NCBI GenBank assembly: GCA_025362915.1
Contig: JANYEU010000117.1
Coordinates: 1-18,368 of the forward strand
Direction: 5' to 3'
Origin: Chitinophagaceae bacterium
Lineage (GTDB): Bacteria > Bacteroidota > Bacteroidia > Chitinophagales > Chitinophagaceae
Length of the DNA: 18,368 nt
The notes under the pieces are model-generated. The model was not told the origin of the DNA. It did not search any database and saw only the letters and a program-made list of their open reading frames with translations. Position 1 is the first letter of the stretch, and each line of letters begins with the position of its first letter. Shown here piece after piece: positions 8,594 to 17,046 of the stretch. The translations under genes were made by a program, and so were the position numbers.

Positions 8594-9382
8594 CTAGTTA
8601 GACGTTTTTTTAACTGCAATGATACTAAGTGTAGCGGCAACAATGGCATAAGCCGGCGCAATGAGGCAGCCTACCAAAGAAAGGTTGAGTATATAGAATA
8701 CAATACCGTTTCCTATTGCCAACCCTTTATGTTTCCCTATGAATGCAAGGCTTTCGCTAGTTTTTTTGTTATTACGTTTCATGCTATAATCTAGCATGGA
8801 GAAGCCAAAATAGTAACACTCGACGGATACTGCCATCACGGGTGTAAGCCATCCTATGGCGGGGATGATACTTACAATCAAAATACACAACATGTAAACA
8901 GATTGCCACAATGAATTGCGGACTGCCACACGGGTGCCCCTTATAATGTCTTGTGTAAGTAGTATAAAGCTAAATGGATAGTCTTTTCCTTCCAGAATGG
9001 CTTCTGTTTTCTCACTTAAAAAGGCGAAGATGGGTGAACCGATGATGAGGAAGATATATTTGAACAAAGAGAAGTACGATAACATCATTACCAGCCATAA
9101 TATGAGGCTTCCCAATGTGAATAGGAACCCTAGAAAGCCACTATCTATCTTATCCAACCAAGTTTTTAAACCAGTCTTTAAGCTTATCCATTCAATATAC
9201 TGATTGCAGGTTTGCCCGAAGTAATGCATGCTCACCAAAAACAGTAGTGTATAGATGATACCCGGAATCAGTATCCACAACCACAGTTTATGTTGTTTTA
9301 TAAAAAGATGTGCCCTGTAATAAGCCTGTAACGCTATGATAATTTCTTTAAGCAAGTTGATGGGAGTATTTAGTGGCTGCAA
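8594..9382 (-). CDS. EI24/CysZ-like integral membrane protein
   Basis: The product is 262 residues, close to the length of E. coli CysZ (253). Hydrophobic segments lie at about 33-53, 82-122 (long, probably two helices), 156-180 and 221-248. Family features are the GSPIFAFLSEKTEAILEG block (115-132) and the LDYSMKRNNKK block (197-207) before a charged SLAFIGKHKGLAIGNG loop. CysZ in proteobacteria is a sulfate permease feeding cysteine synthesis; in Bacteroidota the EI24-domain homologues are not shown to have that role, and no cysteine genes are nearby, so transport of sulfate is only a possibility. The start is a TTG at 9382. No in-frame ATG exists before residue 52, and an in-frame stop lies about 8 codons upstream. 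A second TTG at codon 10 (9355) would also work. Confidence 0.8.
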   Translation of the reverse strand: MQPLNTPINLLKEIIIALQAYYRAHLFIKQHKLWLWILIPGIIYTLLFLVSMHYFGQTCNQYIEWISLKTGLKTWLDKIDSGFLGFLFTLGSLILWLVMMLSYFSLFKYIFLIIGSPIFAFLSEKTEAILEGKDYPFSFILLTQDIIRGTRVAVRNSLWQSVYMLCILIVSIIPAIGWLTPVMAVSVECYYFGFSMLDYSMKRNNKKTSESLAFIGKHKGLAIGNGIVFYILNLSLVGCLIAPAYAIVAATLSIIAVKKTSN

Positions 9383-9529
9383 GGTAGCTTTTTGTAACTT
9401 AACAATTTACCTGTTAATATAATATACACAAAACTTTGACAAGTGGCACTCCTACATTTGAGAAAAAAGATTCAACACATAGGCATCATAGGCAGATAGG
9501 TGACATAGTGCTTACCTTTAAGATTTAAA

Positions 9530-9556
9530 GAAAAAACACATGGTAAATACCATGTG
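9530..9556 (-). terminator. Rho-independent terminator after the subtilisin-like protease gene
   Basis: Read on the minus strand, a perfect 9-bp stem (CACATGGTA / TACCATGTG, 9537-9556) with a minimal AA/TT centre is followed directly by TTTTTT and then CTTT. It lies 22 bp beyond the protease stop codon. The plus strand has A's rather than T's before the stem, so it works in the minus direction only. Confidence 0.88.
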
Positions 9557-9578
9557 CCTACTGTGGCTACATGGTATC

Positions 9579-12500
9579 TTATCTATCCATCTTGATTATC
9601 TTCTTCACCACTTTCTTATCTGTATAAATCAATTCCACAGTATAAAATCCAGCATCAATACCCTCAAGGCCCAATGTTTCGGTAGTTGTTGCGCTTCCTT
9701 TGTAATTAAATGTTCTAACCCGTCTCCCTTTGTCATCATATATCGCTATGGCTTGTAGTGTTGTGGGGGGAAGGTAATGTTGTATGGTAATATTGTTTTT
9801 AAAAGGATTGGGATAAATCATTAATCCCTTTTCTGCTACTTGTGCATGCAATGTTTTGGCATAAACACGCACATTATCCAGATAAATATCGTTGCTGCCA
9901 TTCTCAATATCCCTAAACCTGAATCGTATAACATCGCCACCATTTGCTTTCCCAGTAAGTGCAATACTGTCTGTACGCCATTGTGTTGCGGTGGGTACAA
10001 ACTCATTATACACGGGTGCAACAGTTTGCAGGTTGCTGCCCCACTTCTTATAGATAGTTGTCCAAGTGTTACCACAATCTTTGGTCATATCAATTTGTAA
10101 GGTATCAATCCATGGAATATTGATTGAATCAGCCTGAATGGCGGCGGCCACATCAAACAAAAGGAATAAACTATCTATCTGATGGGTGATATTTATTGGC
10201 GGACTGATTATATTCTCATAAAAACCATAGTTGGTGTATATAAAATTCTGTGCAAACACAGATGCTTTTCCATTACTTGCCGCAGTTGTGGTACGGAGCC
10301 ATGAAAAGTCATTACCAGGTTGTTTTCCTAGTTGCCAGCCAGATAAAGGCAATGTACTATCTTCAAAACTCTCTACAAACGGCAAGGTATCGATAGGCAA
10401 AATGGTTATGGTGCTTAGTAAGGTATCATTTGCCGTATTATCATCTACGATATTATTGGGTAAATAAGAGAATACTTTTAGTGAATGGATACCAACAGAA
10501 GTTTGTATGGACAAGTTGACAACGGCAGAATCTCCAGCAATAATATTGTTTAAAAGATGAGCAACATTTATCTTTCCCCCATCAATCTGGTAGCCAATAG
10601 TGCAAGACTTAATGGTACTTAACCCTTTATTTTTCAATATTGCCTCAGCATTGCTATTACCGCACGCACTATCAACTGGCAAGTAAACATTAGTGATGGC
10701 AACATCTGTTTTATAATGAACCGCTACGTTTATATTATCCAAAAAGAGATTGTTTCCCCTGCCATTGTATCCCTTAAAGCCAATCAGTATCTTATCTGCA
10801 GAGCGGAATGAAGAAAGGTTTACAGTATCCTTCTTCCATTTGCTGATGCCCCCAAAAGGATAGAATTTTACATTGGCCGTATCAGGAACTGTTGCCAAAT
10901 CCCTACCACCTTTCTTCCATAAGGAAGTATAAGTCTTGCCACAATCTTTACTCACCACCACTTCCAAAGAATCTGAATAAGGAAGGTGTTTATCTGTAAA
11001 CTGATAGGCGTGCCAGAAGGTTAATGCCACACTATCAGCCCCTTTCACCCATAGTTGCGGTCCTGTAAGCGTATCTACAGCACCCAATACTTTATTGTAC
11101 TGATAGTTATATAAACACATGGAATAATCATCGCCCGCTCCTGTGCTGCTGGTATCATTTGCAGTGTGCATCCAGCTACTAAAATCGTATCTAGTGTCTG
11201 TTCCATGCCATATTTTGGTAGGATATAACGGAGGAAAGTCAAAATTTTGTTGCAGGGCACTATCCCCTGCATTTCTTATGATTGGCTTGGCAAAACTTTC
11301 AGCCATTTTAGAGAACGAATATTGGTTATTGTTGCCCACCACCCATATCTTAAAACTATATTGGTTCTCAGTTTCAATAATAGGAAAATTAAAACTGTTA
11401 CCATTTCCTTTATATACAATTACCCCCCCTCCTATCAATGAATCACCTACACTATATACGCTGCCATCCATCAATGTACCAATGGTACTTGTATTATTGT
11501 ATGCCACAATTACATTATTACTACCTGTATTAATCCAATTCACATTAAAATAATTGCACTGATAACTGGCATTAAAGTTATTGATAGAATTAATACTTTT
11601 ATTAGCAAATGATTGTGCTTTTTGAAGGGCTGTATAAGCATTCAACCGCCCCGTTCCTAACATTTTAAGGAAGCTTGGATTCTGCGGATAATTATTATCG
11701 GTGGTTGATAACAGAATCTCGCGCACATCATTGCCCGAAGCCTTTCCTTTTAATACTGAAGCCACCAATGCCGCCACACCAACCACATGAGGCGCGGCAA
11801 AGGATGTACCTGAACTGGAACCATAACCGTGATTCTCCAGACTAAATATCCCTCCTTCCATAAAGCCCTCACCACCTGGCGCAGAAAGACTCAACCAGTT
11901 GCCATAATTACTGTAACTCGATTTTTTATCCTGATTATTTGTAGCAGCAACGCTTATCACACGCTCATATCCTCCCGGATAAATGCGCCAATTCTTGCCA
12001 TTGTTGCCAGCAGCAAAAACAACTACTCCCCCATTCAGTACGCTTCCGCCTCCATTGGCATTAAAGTAATCTATTGCATCCAAAACCGCTTCCTCATACA
12101 CATCTGGTTGATCATATCCCCAACTATTATTACTGACTGATGCCCCTTTGTCTGCCGCATATACCAACGATTCTGCAAAACCACCTGTACTATCATTCGG
12201 TCCGAATATTTCGCAACTCATCAACCGTATCCCCGAGTTTACAGAACCATTGCCACCCGCAATACCACTCATCCCCACACCATTATTGCTTACCGCGCCA
12301 ATGATACCCGCACAATGTATCCCATGACTTGTATTCAGCGTTAGCGAATCATTGTTATCTATAAAATTATGGCTTAATCCTTGGGCAATATTCTGTGCAA
12401 TGTCCTCATGGTTTATATTGATGGCATTATCATGAACCGAAACAATCACGCTTGGGTCTCCCGTAGTTATTCCCCACGCATCAAACATGGATATGTCCTT

Positions 12501-13088
12501 TCCAGCAGTGCCATTGTATAGCCCTGCGTTGTGCAAGTCCCATTGATAATGCAAAATTGGGTCGTTTGGTATAAATGGCGGAGGATTCCCCACTACAGAT
12601 GCCTTATAAACAGGTTCCACCACTTCAAAAGCATTGGTTTGTTTGTAAACCAGTAATACTTCTTTTATATCTACATTCCCTTCAAAAGAAACACTGTACC
12701 ATCTATCAAAACCCCACAATTGGTGTTGTTTATATAGTTCTCCATCTTGCATCTTACAGCCAAAAAGGGAAGTTGCTTTCTTAAGATGGTATTTTTTATT
12801 GAGCGCATCCACCAATGCAATGCCACACAATATATTACCATCGGCATCGGAATGGATATGTTCCAGATTGTTTCGAAACCGGGGCTGAAACTTCAGGTTT
12901 AATCTGTTGGGTTTGTAGGCAGAGGCAGGTATCTTATCAATATCAATGGGCGGTCTATTTCCTTTTGAAACAATCGAAGGTATTGGCTGGGCAAGTGAGG
13001 CACTACTTATCATCAGGCAAGTCATCACCAATAAATATCTCTTTAAAAATCCCCCAATCTGGGTATATATGTGCTGTAGCATTGCCAT
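9579..13088 (-). CDS. Secreted subtilisin-like (S8) serine protease with T9SS type A sorting domain
   Basis: The product is 1169 residues. A signal peptide (1-34, ending SSASLAQ) is followed by a propeptide at about 35-165 (LNLKFQP ... FEVVEPVYKA). The S8 catalytic domain spans about 175-495. The triad is Asp220 (VSVHDNAI), His255 (SHGIHCAGIIGA) and Ser429 (SSGTSFAAPHVVG), with oxyanion Asn362 (FAAGNNG). Then come an FN3-like stretch (505-600) and two related jelly-roll/MAM-like modules (about 610-792 and 905-1078; each has a KDCG.T(Y/W)T motif and ends with LDN(I/V).V). A CARDB-like module sits between them (795-895), and a type A T9SS C-terminal domain (1087-1169: YPNPFKNNITI ... GFYTVELIYTDKKVVKKI) ends the protein. 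It should be exported by Sec, then by T9SS, and anchored on the surface or released. Substrates are unknown; the accessory modules suggest binding of protein or glycan. It lies 56 bp after the barrel gene. Confidence 0.95.
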   Translation of the reverse strand: MAMLQHIYTQIGGFLKRYLLVMTCLMISSASLAQPIPSIVSKGNRPPIDIDKIPASAYKPNRLNLKFQPRFRNNLEHIHSDADGNILCGIALVDALNKKYHLKKATSLFGCKMQDGELYKQHQLWGFDRWYSVSFEGNVDIKEVLLVYKQTNAFEVVEPVYKASVVGNPPPFIPNDPILHYQWDLHNAGLYNGTAGKDISMFDAWGITTGDPSVIVSVHDNAININHEDIAQNIAQGLSHNFIDNNDSLTLNTSHGIHCAGIIGAVSNNGVGMSGIAGGNGSVNSGIRLMSCEIFGPNDSTGGFAESLVYAADKGASVSNNSWGYDQPDVYEEAVLDAIDYFNANGGGSVLNGGVVVFAAGNNGKNWRIYPGGYERVISVAATNNQDKKSSYSNYGNWLSLSAPGGEGFMEGGIFSLENHGYGSSSGTSFAAPHVVGVAALVASVLKGKASGNDVREILLSTTDNNYPQNPSFLKMLGTGRLNAYTALQKAQSFANKSINSINNFNASYQCNYFNVNWINTGSNNVIVAYNNTSTIGTLMDGSVYSVGDSLIGGGVIVYKGNGNSFNFPIIETENQYSFKIWVVGNNNQYSFSKMAESFAKPIIRNAGDSALQQNFDFPPLYPTKIWHGTDTRYDFSSWMHTANDTSSTGAGDDYSMCLYNYQYNKVLGAVDTLTGPQLWVKGADSVALTFWHAYQFTDKHLPYSDSLEVVVSKDCGKTYTSLWKKGGRDLATVPDTANVKFYPFGGISKWKKDTVNLSSFRSADKILIGFKGYNGRGNNLFLDNINVAVHYKTDVAITNVYLPVDSACGNSNAEAILKNKGLSTIKSCTIGYQIDGGKINVAHLLNNIIAGDSAVVNLSIQTSVGIHSLKVFSYLPNNIVDDNTANDTLLSTITILPIDTLPFVESFEDSTLPLSGWQLGKQPGNDFSWLRTTTAASNGKASVFAQNFIYTNYGFYENIISPPINITHQIDSLFLLFDVAAAIQADSINIPWIDTLQIDMTKDCGNTWTTIYKKWGSNLQTVAPVYNEFVPTATQWRTDSIALTGKANGGDVIRFRFRDIENGSNDIYLDNVRVYAKTLHAQVAEKGLMIYPNPFKNNITIQHYLPPTTLQAIAIYDDKGRRVRTFNYKGSATTTETLGLEGIDAGFYTVELIYTDKKVVKKIIKMDR

Positions 13089-13144
13089 CGGAGTATATAA
13101 TCAGTTGCTAAGGTAAGGCTTCAATGCCTATTGAATAATAAATA

Positions 13145-13765
13145 CTACCTCGCCCAGAACTTCACGCCCAATTGAACCCCATAAAAGTTGGAGGAATTAT
13201 AACTTACGCCATTTGCAGTGCTTGCATGAACCCCGTTAAAGTCTAGATAGCTGTATTCTACATTTACAAATACACTTAGTTCTTTAGTTACAAAATAATC
13301 TACGTCTGAAGAGATAGAATAATACGAACCCCAGGTCTTGTAATCGTAAGAACCGTTGTTTAAACTAATGCTATTATCCAGAATGTTTCTCAATCTTAAA
13401 TAACCAGCACCAAGCTTTGGCACAATTAAAAACTTGTTGCCCCCTTTGCCATAATAACAACCATAAGCACCCATCCTGCCAAATTTTCCAAAAGAACTAT
13501 TGCCTACGTATTCGTTGCTTTTTAAGGAAGACTCACTATGTTGGTACAGACAACCAAAACCATAGTTCTTATATAAATGAAATTGCAGATCTAAAGTAAC
13601 TGGGTTGTTTGATCTATATGATTTAGCAATAAAATTATTACCATCATAGAAACCAAAGCCTGAAGATAGCCCTATGGCTAGAGACCCTTTATAGGTATTA
13701 AAAGGCTTTTGAGAGCAGATAGAACTACTGATGAATAAGATGATTATTACACTAAAAATCCTCAT
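13145..13765 (-). CDS. Predicted outer-membrane beta-barrel protein
   Basis: The product is 206 residues. A signal peptide (1-18, MRIFSVIIILFISSSICS, mature start QKPF) is followed by alternating hydrophobic/polar strands rich in Gly, Tyr and Ser, such as GSLAIGLSSGFGFYDG, MGAYGCYYGKGG and LSVFVNVEYSYLDF. It ends with the strand FYGVQLGVKFWAR. The family is that of 8-stranded porin-like or OmpW-like barrels, too divergent to name. Cysteines appear in the mature part, which is uncommon for barrels. The start ATG overlaps the stop of the lipoprotein gene (ATGA at 13762-13765), so the two are translationally coupled. Co-location with a secreted protease may be functional or incidental. Confidence 0.78.
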   Translation of the reverse strand: MRIFSVIIILFISSSICSQKPFNTYKGSLAIGLSSGFGFYDGNNFIAKSYRSNNPVTLDLQFHLYKNYGFGCLYQHSESSLKSNEYVGNSSFGKFGRMGAYGCYYGKGGNKFLIVPKLGAGYLRLRNILDNSISLNNGSYDYKTWGSYYSISSDVDYFVTKELSVFVNVEYSYLDFNGVHASTANGVSYNSSNFYGVQLGVKFWAR

Positions 13766-14157
13766 GGCTTATAGACTTTTATATTATTTAAGTTGGCAAA
13801 ATAGTTCTGAAAAGAGCTAGTATCAATAGATATGTTGTTGTTATTATATGGATGGTTAGCACTATTATCTCTACCATAAGTATAGTACCCGCCTTGAAGT
13901 GTAAGGTAATAATAACCATTACTGGCAGGAAAGGTCAACGTGAAATTACCGTTAATATCAGTATATCCTACCGCAGAAATTGCGTAACCCCTGTAAAGTG
14001 CCATATTAGCTATAGAAATCTGAAAGTTAGGCATTGCATGGTTGGTACTATCCGTAATCCTCCCTTTAACTGTATAAAAGGTATTACCATCAAATTCTAA
14101 TTTATAGCACCCTACCAATAGAAAAAGCAAAGTAGAAAGTATAAGAATGTTTTTCAT
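13762..14157 (-). CDS. Small lipoprotein with carboxypeptidase-regulatory-like (Ig-fold) domain
   Basis: The preferred start is ATG 14157 (MKNILILSTLLFLLVGC, 131 residues); an ATG at 14169 would add MLIA. The lipobox LLVG-Cys places the lipidated cysteine at residue 17. The mature protein begins KLEFDGNTFYTVKGRITDST, and the VKGRITD... GYTDINGNFTLTFP pattern is typical of CarboxypepD_reg-like/Ig-fold domains that also occur at the N-terminus of SusC-type receptors. The C-terminus is short and Asn/Tyr-rich. The last codons overlap the barrel gene by 4 bp. It probably sits in the outer membrane beside that barrel. No enzymatic function is visible. Confidence 0.8.
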   Translation of the reverse strand: MKNILILSTLLFLLVGCYKLEFDGNTFYTVKGRITDSTNHAMPNFQISIANMALYRGYAISAVGYTDINGNFTLTFPASNGYYYLTLQGGYYTYGRDNSANHPYNNNNISIDTSSFQNYFANLNNIKVYKP

Positions 14158-14444
14158 GGCAATTAGCATTTGTGGTTTAAAATAATTGTTTTTGTATTTT
14201 TAATTCGACATTACTCTTTTGTAAATATAGTAGGATTGTACTTTAAATAGTAAAAATAAATTCATCCACACTTAAACCTAAAGCAGAGATTACATACTAC
14301 CTATCCCGATTCTTTCTAACCGATAATAGAAGATTAAAAAAATGGTTTGTAAAAGGCATTGACTGGTTCTCTTTTTTATCAATCATTAAAACAGTTAAAA
14401 AAATCCCTTTCTCCCACCATTGGAAGCACTTTTCACGTCCAATA

Positions 14445-14650
14445 ACTCACTCAGAATAATTTCCGAGTGAGTTTTCGTTGACAATAAGTCCGATAATTCT
14501 TATCGGAGTGAGTTTTCGTTGACAACAAGTCCGATAAATTTTATCGGAGTGAGTTATCGTTAACAATAAGTCCGATAAATTTTATCGGAGTGAGTTATCG
14601 TTAACAATAAGTCCGATAAATTTTTATCGAAGTGAGTTTTCACGTACAAA
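14445..14650. repeat. Tandem array of 41-bp hairpin-bearing units (about five copies)
   Basis: Units start at 14486, 14527, 14568 and 14609 (41, 41, 41 and 42 bp), with a divergent first unit at 14445-14485. Units at 14527 and 14568 are identical. The unit at 14486 differs from these at five positions, yet its palindrome is intact. Each unit carries a 19-20-nt palindrome of type TCCGATAAATTTTATCGGA, 8-9 bp per arm, then a shared linker GTGAGTT(T/A)TCGTT(G/A)ACAA. The first unit instead pairs AACTCACTC with GAGTGAGTT (14444-14473). TTTCACGT occurs at both outer edges (14431 and 14638), as if marking boundaries. The array has no spacers of CRISPR type and no T-run. Confidence 0.92.
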
Positions 14651-14830
14651 AACACGCCTGCTATTAGCCCAATTTCTGTTTTTGAGGCTGTTTTTGCTTC
14701 GTAAATATTCGGCACGCTATATTTTTTCTAACACCAATACATTTATCCCCAGAAACTATCGCTCATGCGCAAAAGATGAAGGATACACTGGCATCAGACT
14801 ATCCTACTGATAAAACCCAAATACAAATAA

Positions 14831-14902
14831 TTATCTGTTATTATTGCGATTATTGTTATTTGCAATAATAGTGAGTGTATTGCGCAGCAAAATTTAAGTA
14901 AA
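14831..14902 (+). other. Signal-peptide-like reading frame fused in frame to the prolyl oligopeptidase, but with no start codon
   Basis: In frame with the ATG at 14903, the 24 upstream codons read LSVIIAIIVICNNSECIAQ then QNLSK, with a hydrophobic core and an A-Q-Q cleavage-like site. The stretch is bounded upstream by TAA at 14828. No ATG, GTG or TTG precedes it in frame; ATT codons are the only exotic candidates. A further in-frame ATG at 14765 reads MRKR and then meets TGA and TAA. It may be a relic of a lost secretion signal. Confidence 0.45.
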
Positions 14903-16960
14903 ATGAGATTGATGTACCCCGAGACAAGGAAAGATGAAAACGTGAAGGATGTATATTTTGACACCACTGTTGCCGACCCATACCGATGGTTGGAGGATGA
15001 TACTTCTGCCGAAACGAAAGCTTGGGTGAAAGAAGAAAACCTAGTTACGCAACAGTACCTACAACAGATTCCTTTTAGGGATAAGATACGTGCAAGACTA
15101 GAAGCGCTATGGAATTATGAGCGTTACTCTGCGCCATCCAAAGAAGGAAAATATACTTATTTCTATAAGAATACAGGCTTGCAGAACCAATCGGTTTTGT
15201 ATAGACAATTAGACAATAATGAGTCAGAAGTATTCCTCGATCCTAATACTTTTTCTGCCAAAGGCACTACTTCGCTTGCGGGCATTAACTTTACGAAAGA
15301 TGGTTCTTTGGCTGCCTATCAAATATCGGAAGCTGGGTCAGATTGGCGTAAGGTTATTGTGATGGATGCACTAAGCAAGCAACTGATTGGCGACACTTTA
15401 GAGGATGTAAAGTTTAGCGGCATTGCCTGGAAGGGTACAGAAGGGTTTTATTATAGTAGTTACGACAAGCCAGAAATGGGTAGTCAGCTATCGGGCAAAA
15501 CACAAGTGCATAAACTCTATTACCATCAATTGGGTACCCCACAAAGTGATGACAAACTGATATTTGGTGGCGATGCACAGCCCCGCAGATATGTGGGTGG
15601 CGGCATTACGGAGGATGGAAAGTGGTTGATAATATCGGCAGCAAACTCTACTTATGGCAATGAATTGTATGTGCAAGACCTCACCATTGCTGATGCGCCG
15701 ATAGTTACTGTGGTGGATAACATGAATAACTCAACGGATATAATTGAGGCTGACGACCAATATTTTTATTTGGTGACTGATATGGATGCGCCTAATAAGA
15801 AGATTGTTGTAGCACCGTTGGATAAGCCACAACCGGAAAACTGGAAAGACCTTGTGGCTGAAACCAAGAATGTGCTTGATGTAAATACGGGTGGTGGCTC
15901 CCTGTTTTGTAGTTATCTGAAAGATGCTGTTTCGCAAGTATTGCAGTATGATTTTAAAGGGAATAAACTACGTGAGATTGCATTGCCGGGTGTGGGTACT
16001 GCCGCTGGCTTTGGCGGAAAGGCGCATGATAAGGAAGTGTATTTTACTTTTACTTCTTATACCTATCCTGCCACCATCTTTAAACTGGATGTGGGCAATG
16101 GCAAGACAGATGTGTTCAAGAAGCTGGATGTGAAGTTTAATCCTGCCGACTTTGAATCGAAACAAGTGTTTTATCCGTCGAAGGATGGAACCAATATCCC
16201 GATGATTATTACCTATAAAAAAGGAATAAAGCTGGATGGAAAGAACCCGACTGTACTGTATGGTTATGGCGGATTTAGTGTTAGCCTTACCCCTGCATTT
16301 AGTACGGCAAACATTGTATTGCTGGAAAATGGTGGCGTTTATACTGTGCCTAACTTACGGGGTGGCGGGGAATATGGGCAGGAATGGCACAATGCAGGAA
16401 CAAAGACCCAAAAGCAAAATGTGTTTGATGACTTTATTGCTGCCGCAGAATACTTGAAAACCCATGGATATACTTCTACAGATTATCTGGCAATATCGGG
16501 TGGATCGAATGGTGGTTTGTTAGTGGGTGCTACCATGACACAGCATCCAGATTTGTGTAAGGTTGCCTTGCCGGCAGTGGGTGTTCTGGATATGTTGCGA
16601 TATCATAAGTTTACAGCGGGTGCCGGATGGGCTTATGATTATGGCACATCGGAGGATAACAAGGAGATGTTTGACTACCTGAAAGGATACTCACCCCTGC
16701 ATAATTTAAAAGCAGGTACTCTTTATCCGGCAACAATGGTTACCACTGCCGATCATGATGACCGGGTGGTTCCTGCACATTCATTCAAGTTTGCGGCTAC
16801 TTTGCAAGCGGCACATAAAGGGGATAATCCAGTATTGATACGGATAGAAACACAGGCGGGGCATGGGGCAGGAATGAGTACGCAGCAAGTGATAGATGGG
16901 GCTACCGATAAGTGGGCATTCTTGTTTTATAATATCGGAATTGTGCCAACAAAATTGTAA
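14903..16960 (+). CDS. Prolyl oligopeptidase family serine peptidase (S9A)
   Basis: The product is 685 residues from the ATG at 14903, close to the usual 680-710. The N-terminus (YPETRK ... VADPYRWLEDD, 5-33) is the S9A start motif. A seven-bladed beta-propeller spans about 75-405. The alpha/beta-hydrolase domain (about 410-685) holds Ser535 (ISGGSNGGLL), Asp619 (TADHDDRVVP) and His654 (QAGHGAG), and the substrate-site Arg621 of porcine POP is kept. It cleaves short peptides after proline. Relatives can be cytoplasmic or, in Bacteroidota, exported with a signal peptide. Here the annotated start lacks one, but the in-frame upstream stretch looks like one. ATG 14912 is an alternative start. The gene is divergent from the lipoprotein operon and convergent with lepA. 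Confidence 0.95.
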   Translation: MRLMYPETRKDENVKDVYFDTTVADPYRWLEDDTSAETKAWVKEENLVTQQYLQQIPFRDKIRARLEALWNYERYSAPSKEGKYTYFYKNTGLQNQSVLYRQLDNNESEVFLDPNTFSAKGTTSLAGINFTKDGSLAAYQISEAGSDWRKVIVMDALSKQLIGDTLEDVKFSGIAWKGTEGFYYSSYDKPEMGSQLSGKTQVHKLYYHQLGTPQSDDKLIFGGDAQPRRYVGGGITEDGKWLIISAANSTYGNELYVQDLTIADAPIVTVVDNMNNSTDIIEADDQYFYLVTDMDAPNKKIVVAPLDKPQPENWKDLVAETKNVLDVNTGGGSLFCSYLKDAVSQVLQYDFKGNKLREIALPGVGTAAGFGGKAHDKEVYFTFTSYTYPATIFKLDVGNGKTDVFKKLDVKFNPADFESKQVFYPSKDGTNIPMIITYKKGIKLDGKNPTVLYGYGGFSVSLTPAFSTANIVLLENGGVYTVPNLRGGGEYGQEWHNAGTKTQKQNVFDDFIAAAEYLKTHGYTSTDYLAISGGSNGGLLVGATMTQHPDLCKVALPAVGVLDMLRYHKFTAGAGWAYDYGTSEDNKEMFDYLKGYSPLHNLKAGTLYPATMVTTADHDDRVVPAHSFKFAATLQAAHKGDNPVLIRIETQAGHGAGMSTQQVIDGATDKWAFLFYNIGIVPTKL

Positions 16961-16967
16961 GAAACAA

Positions 16968-17009
16968 AAATCCCCAATACGATGCAAAACCATATTGGGG
17001 ATTTATTTT
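16968..17009. terminator. Bidirectional intrinsic terminator between convergent genes
   Basis: A perfect 12-bp stem (AAATCCCCAATA at 16968-16979 and TATTGGGGATTT at 16993-17004) flanks a 13-nt loop. On the plus strand it continues into ATTTTA (17005-17010), and on the minus strand into TTTTTGTTTC. It sits 7 bp past the prolyl oligopeptidase stop and 42 bp past the lepA stop, so it can end both transcripts. Confidence 0.88.
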
Positions 17010-17046
17010 AAGTAATACTTATAACTTACAATGTATAACTAACTTC

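Larger units (their letters stand above)
14158..14902. other. 745-bp divergent spacer
   Basis: The space lies between the lipoprotein start (minus) and the prolyl oligopeptidase start (plus). Positions 14158-14430 are AT-rich with no ORF and should hold the promoter of the lipoprotein-barrel-protease genes; TATATTTA at 14222-14229 (minus) is one mismatch from TAnnTTTG but has no clear -33 partner. Positions 14431-14650 hold the 41-bp hairpin array, and 14651-14830 nothing recognised. Positions 14831-14902 hold the signal-peptide-like stretch. No tRNA or CRISPR features were found. Confidence 0.6.

Noticed and set aside
11143..11553. 136-codon plus-strand open frame inside the protease gene
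   Set aside because: It is antisense to a conserved multi-domain protein and shows no family signature.
13089..13144. Small inverted repeat AGGC...GCCT as a terminator between barrel and protease genes
   Set aside because: The stem is only 4-5 bp and no T-run follows it.
14431..14650. Reading the 41-bp array as a CRISPR
   Set aside because: Units are joined by a constant linker rather than unique spacers, the palindrome is central to each unit, and no cas gene is near.
14776..14868. Short plus-strand frame from ATG 14776
   Set aside because: Thirty codons ending in a Cys/Tyr-rich tail out of frame with the peptidase, with no sign of coding selection.
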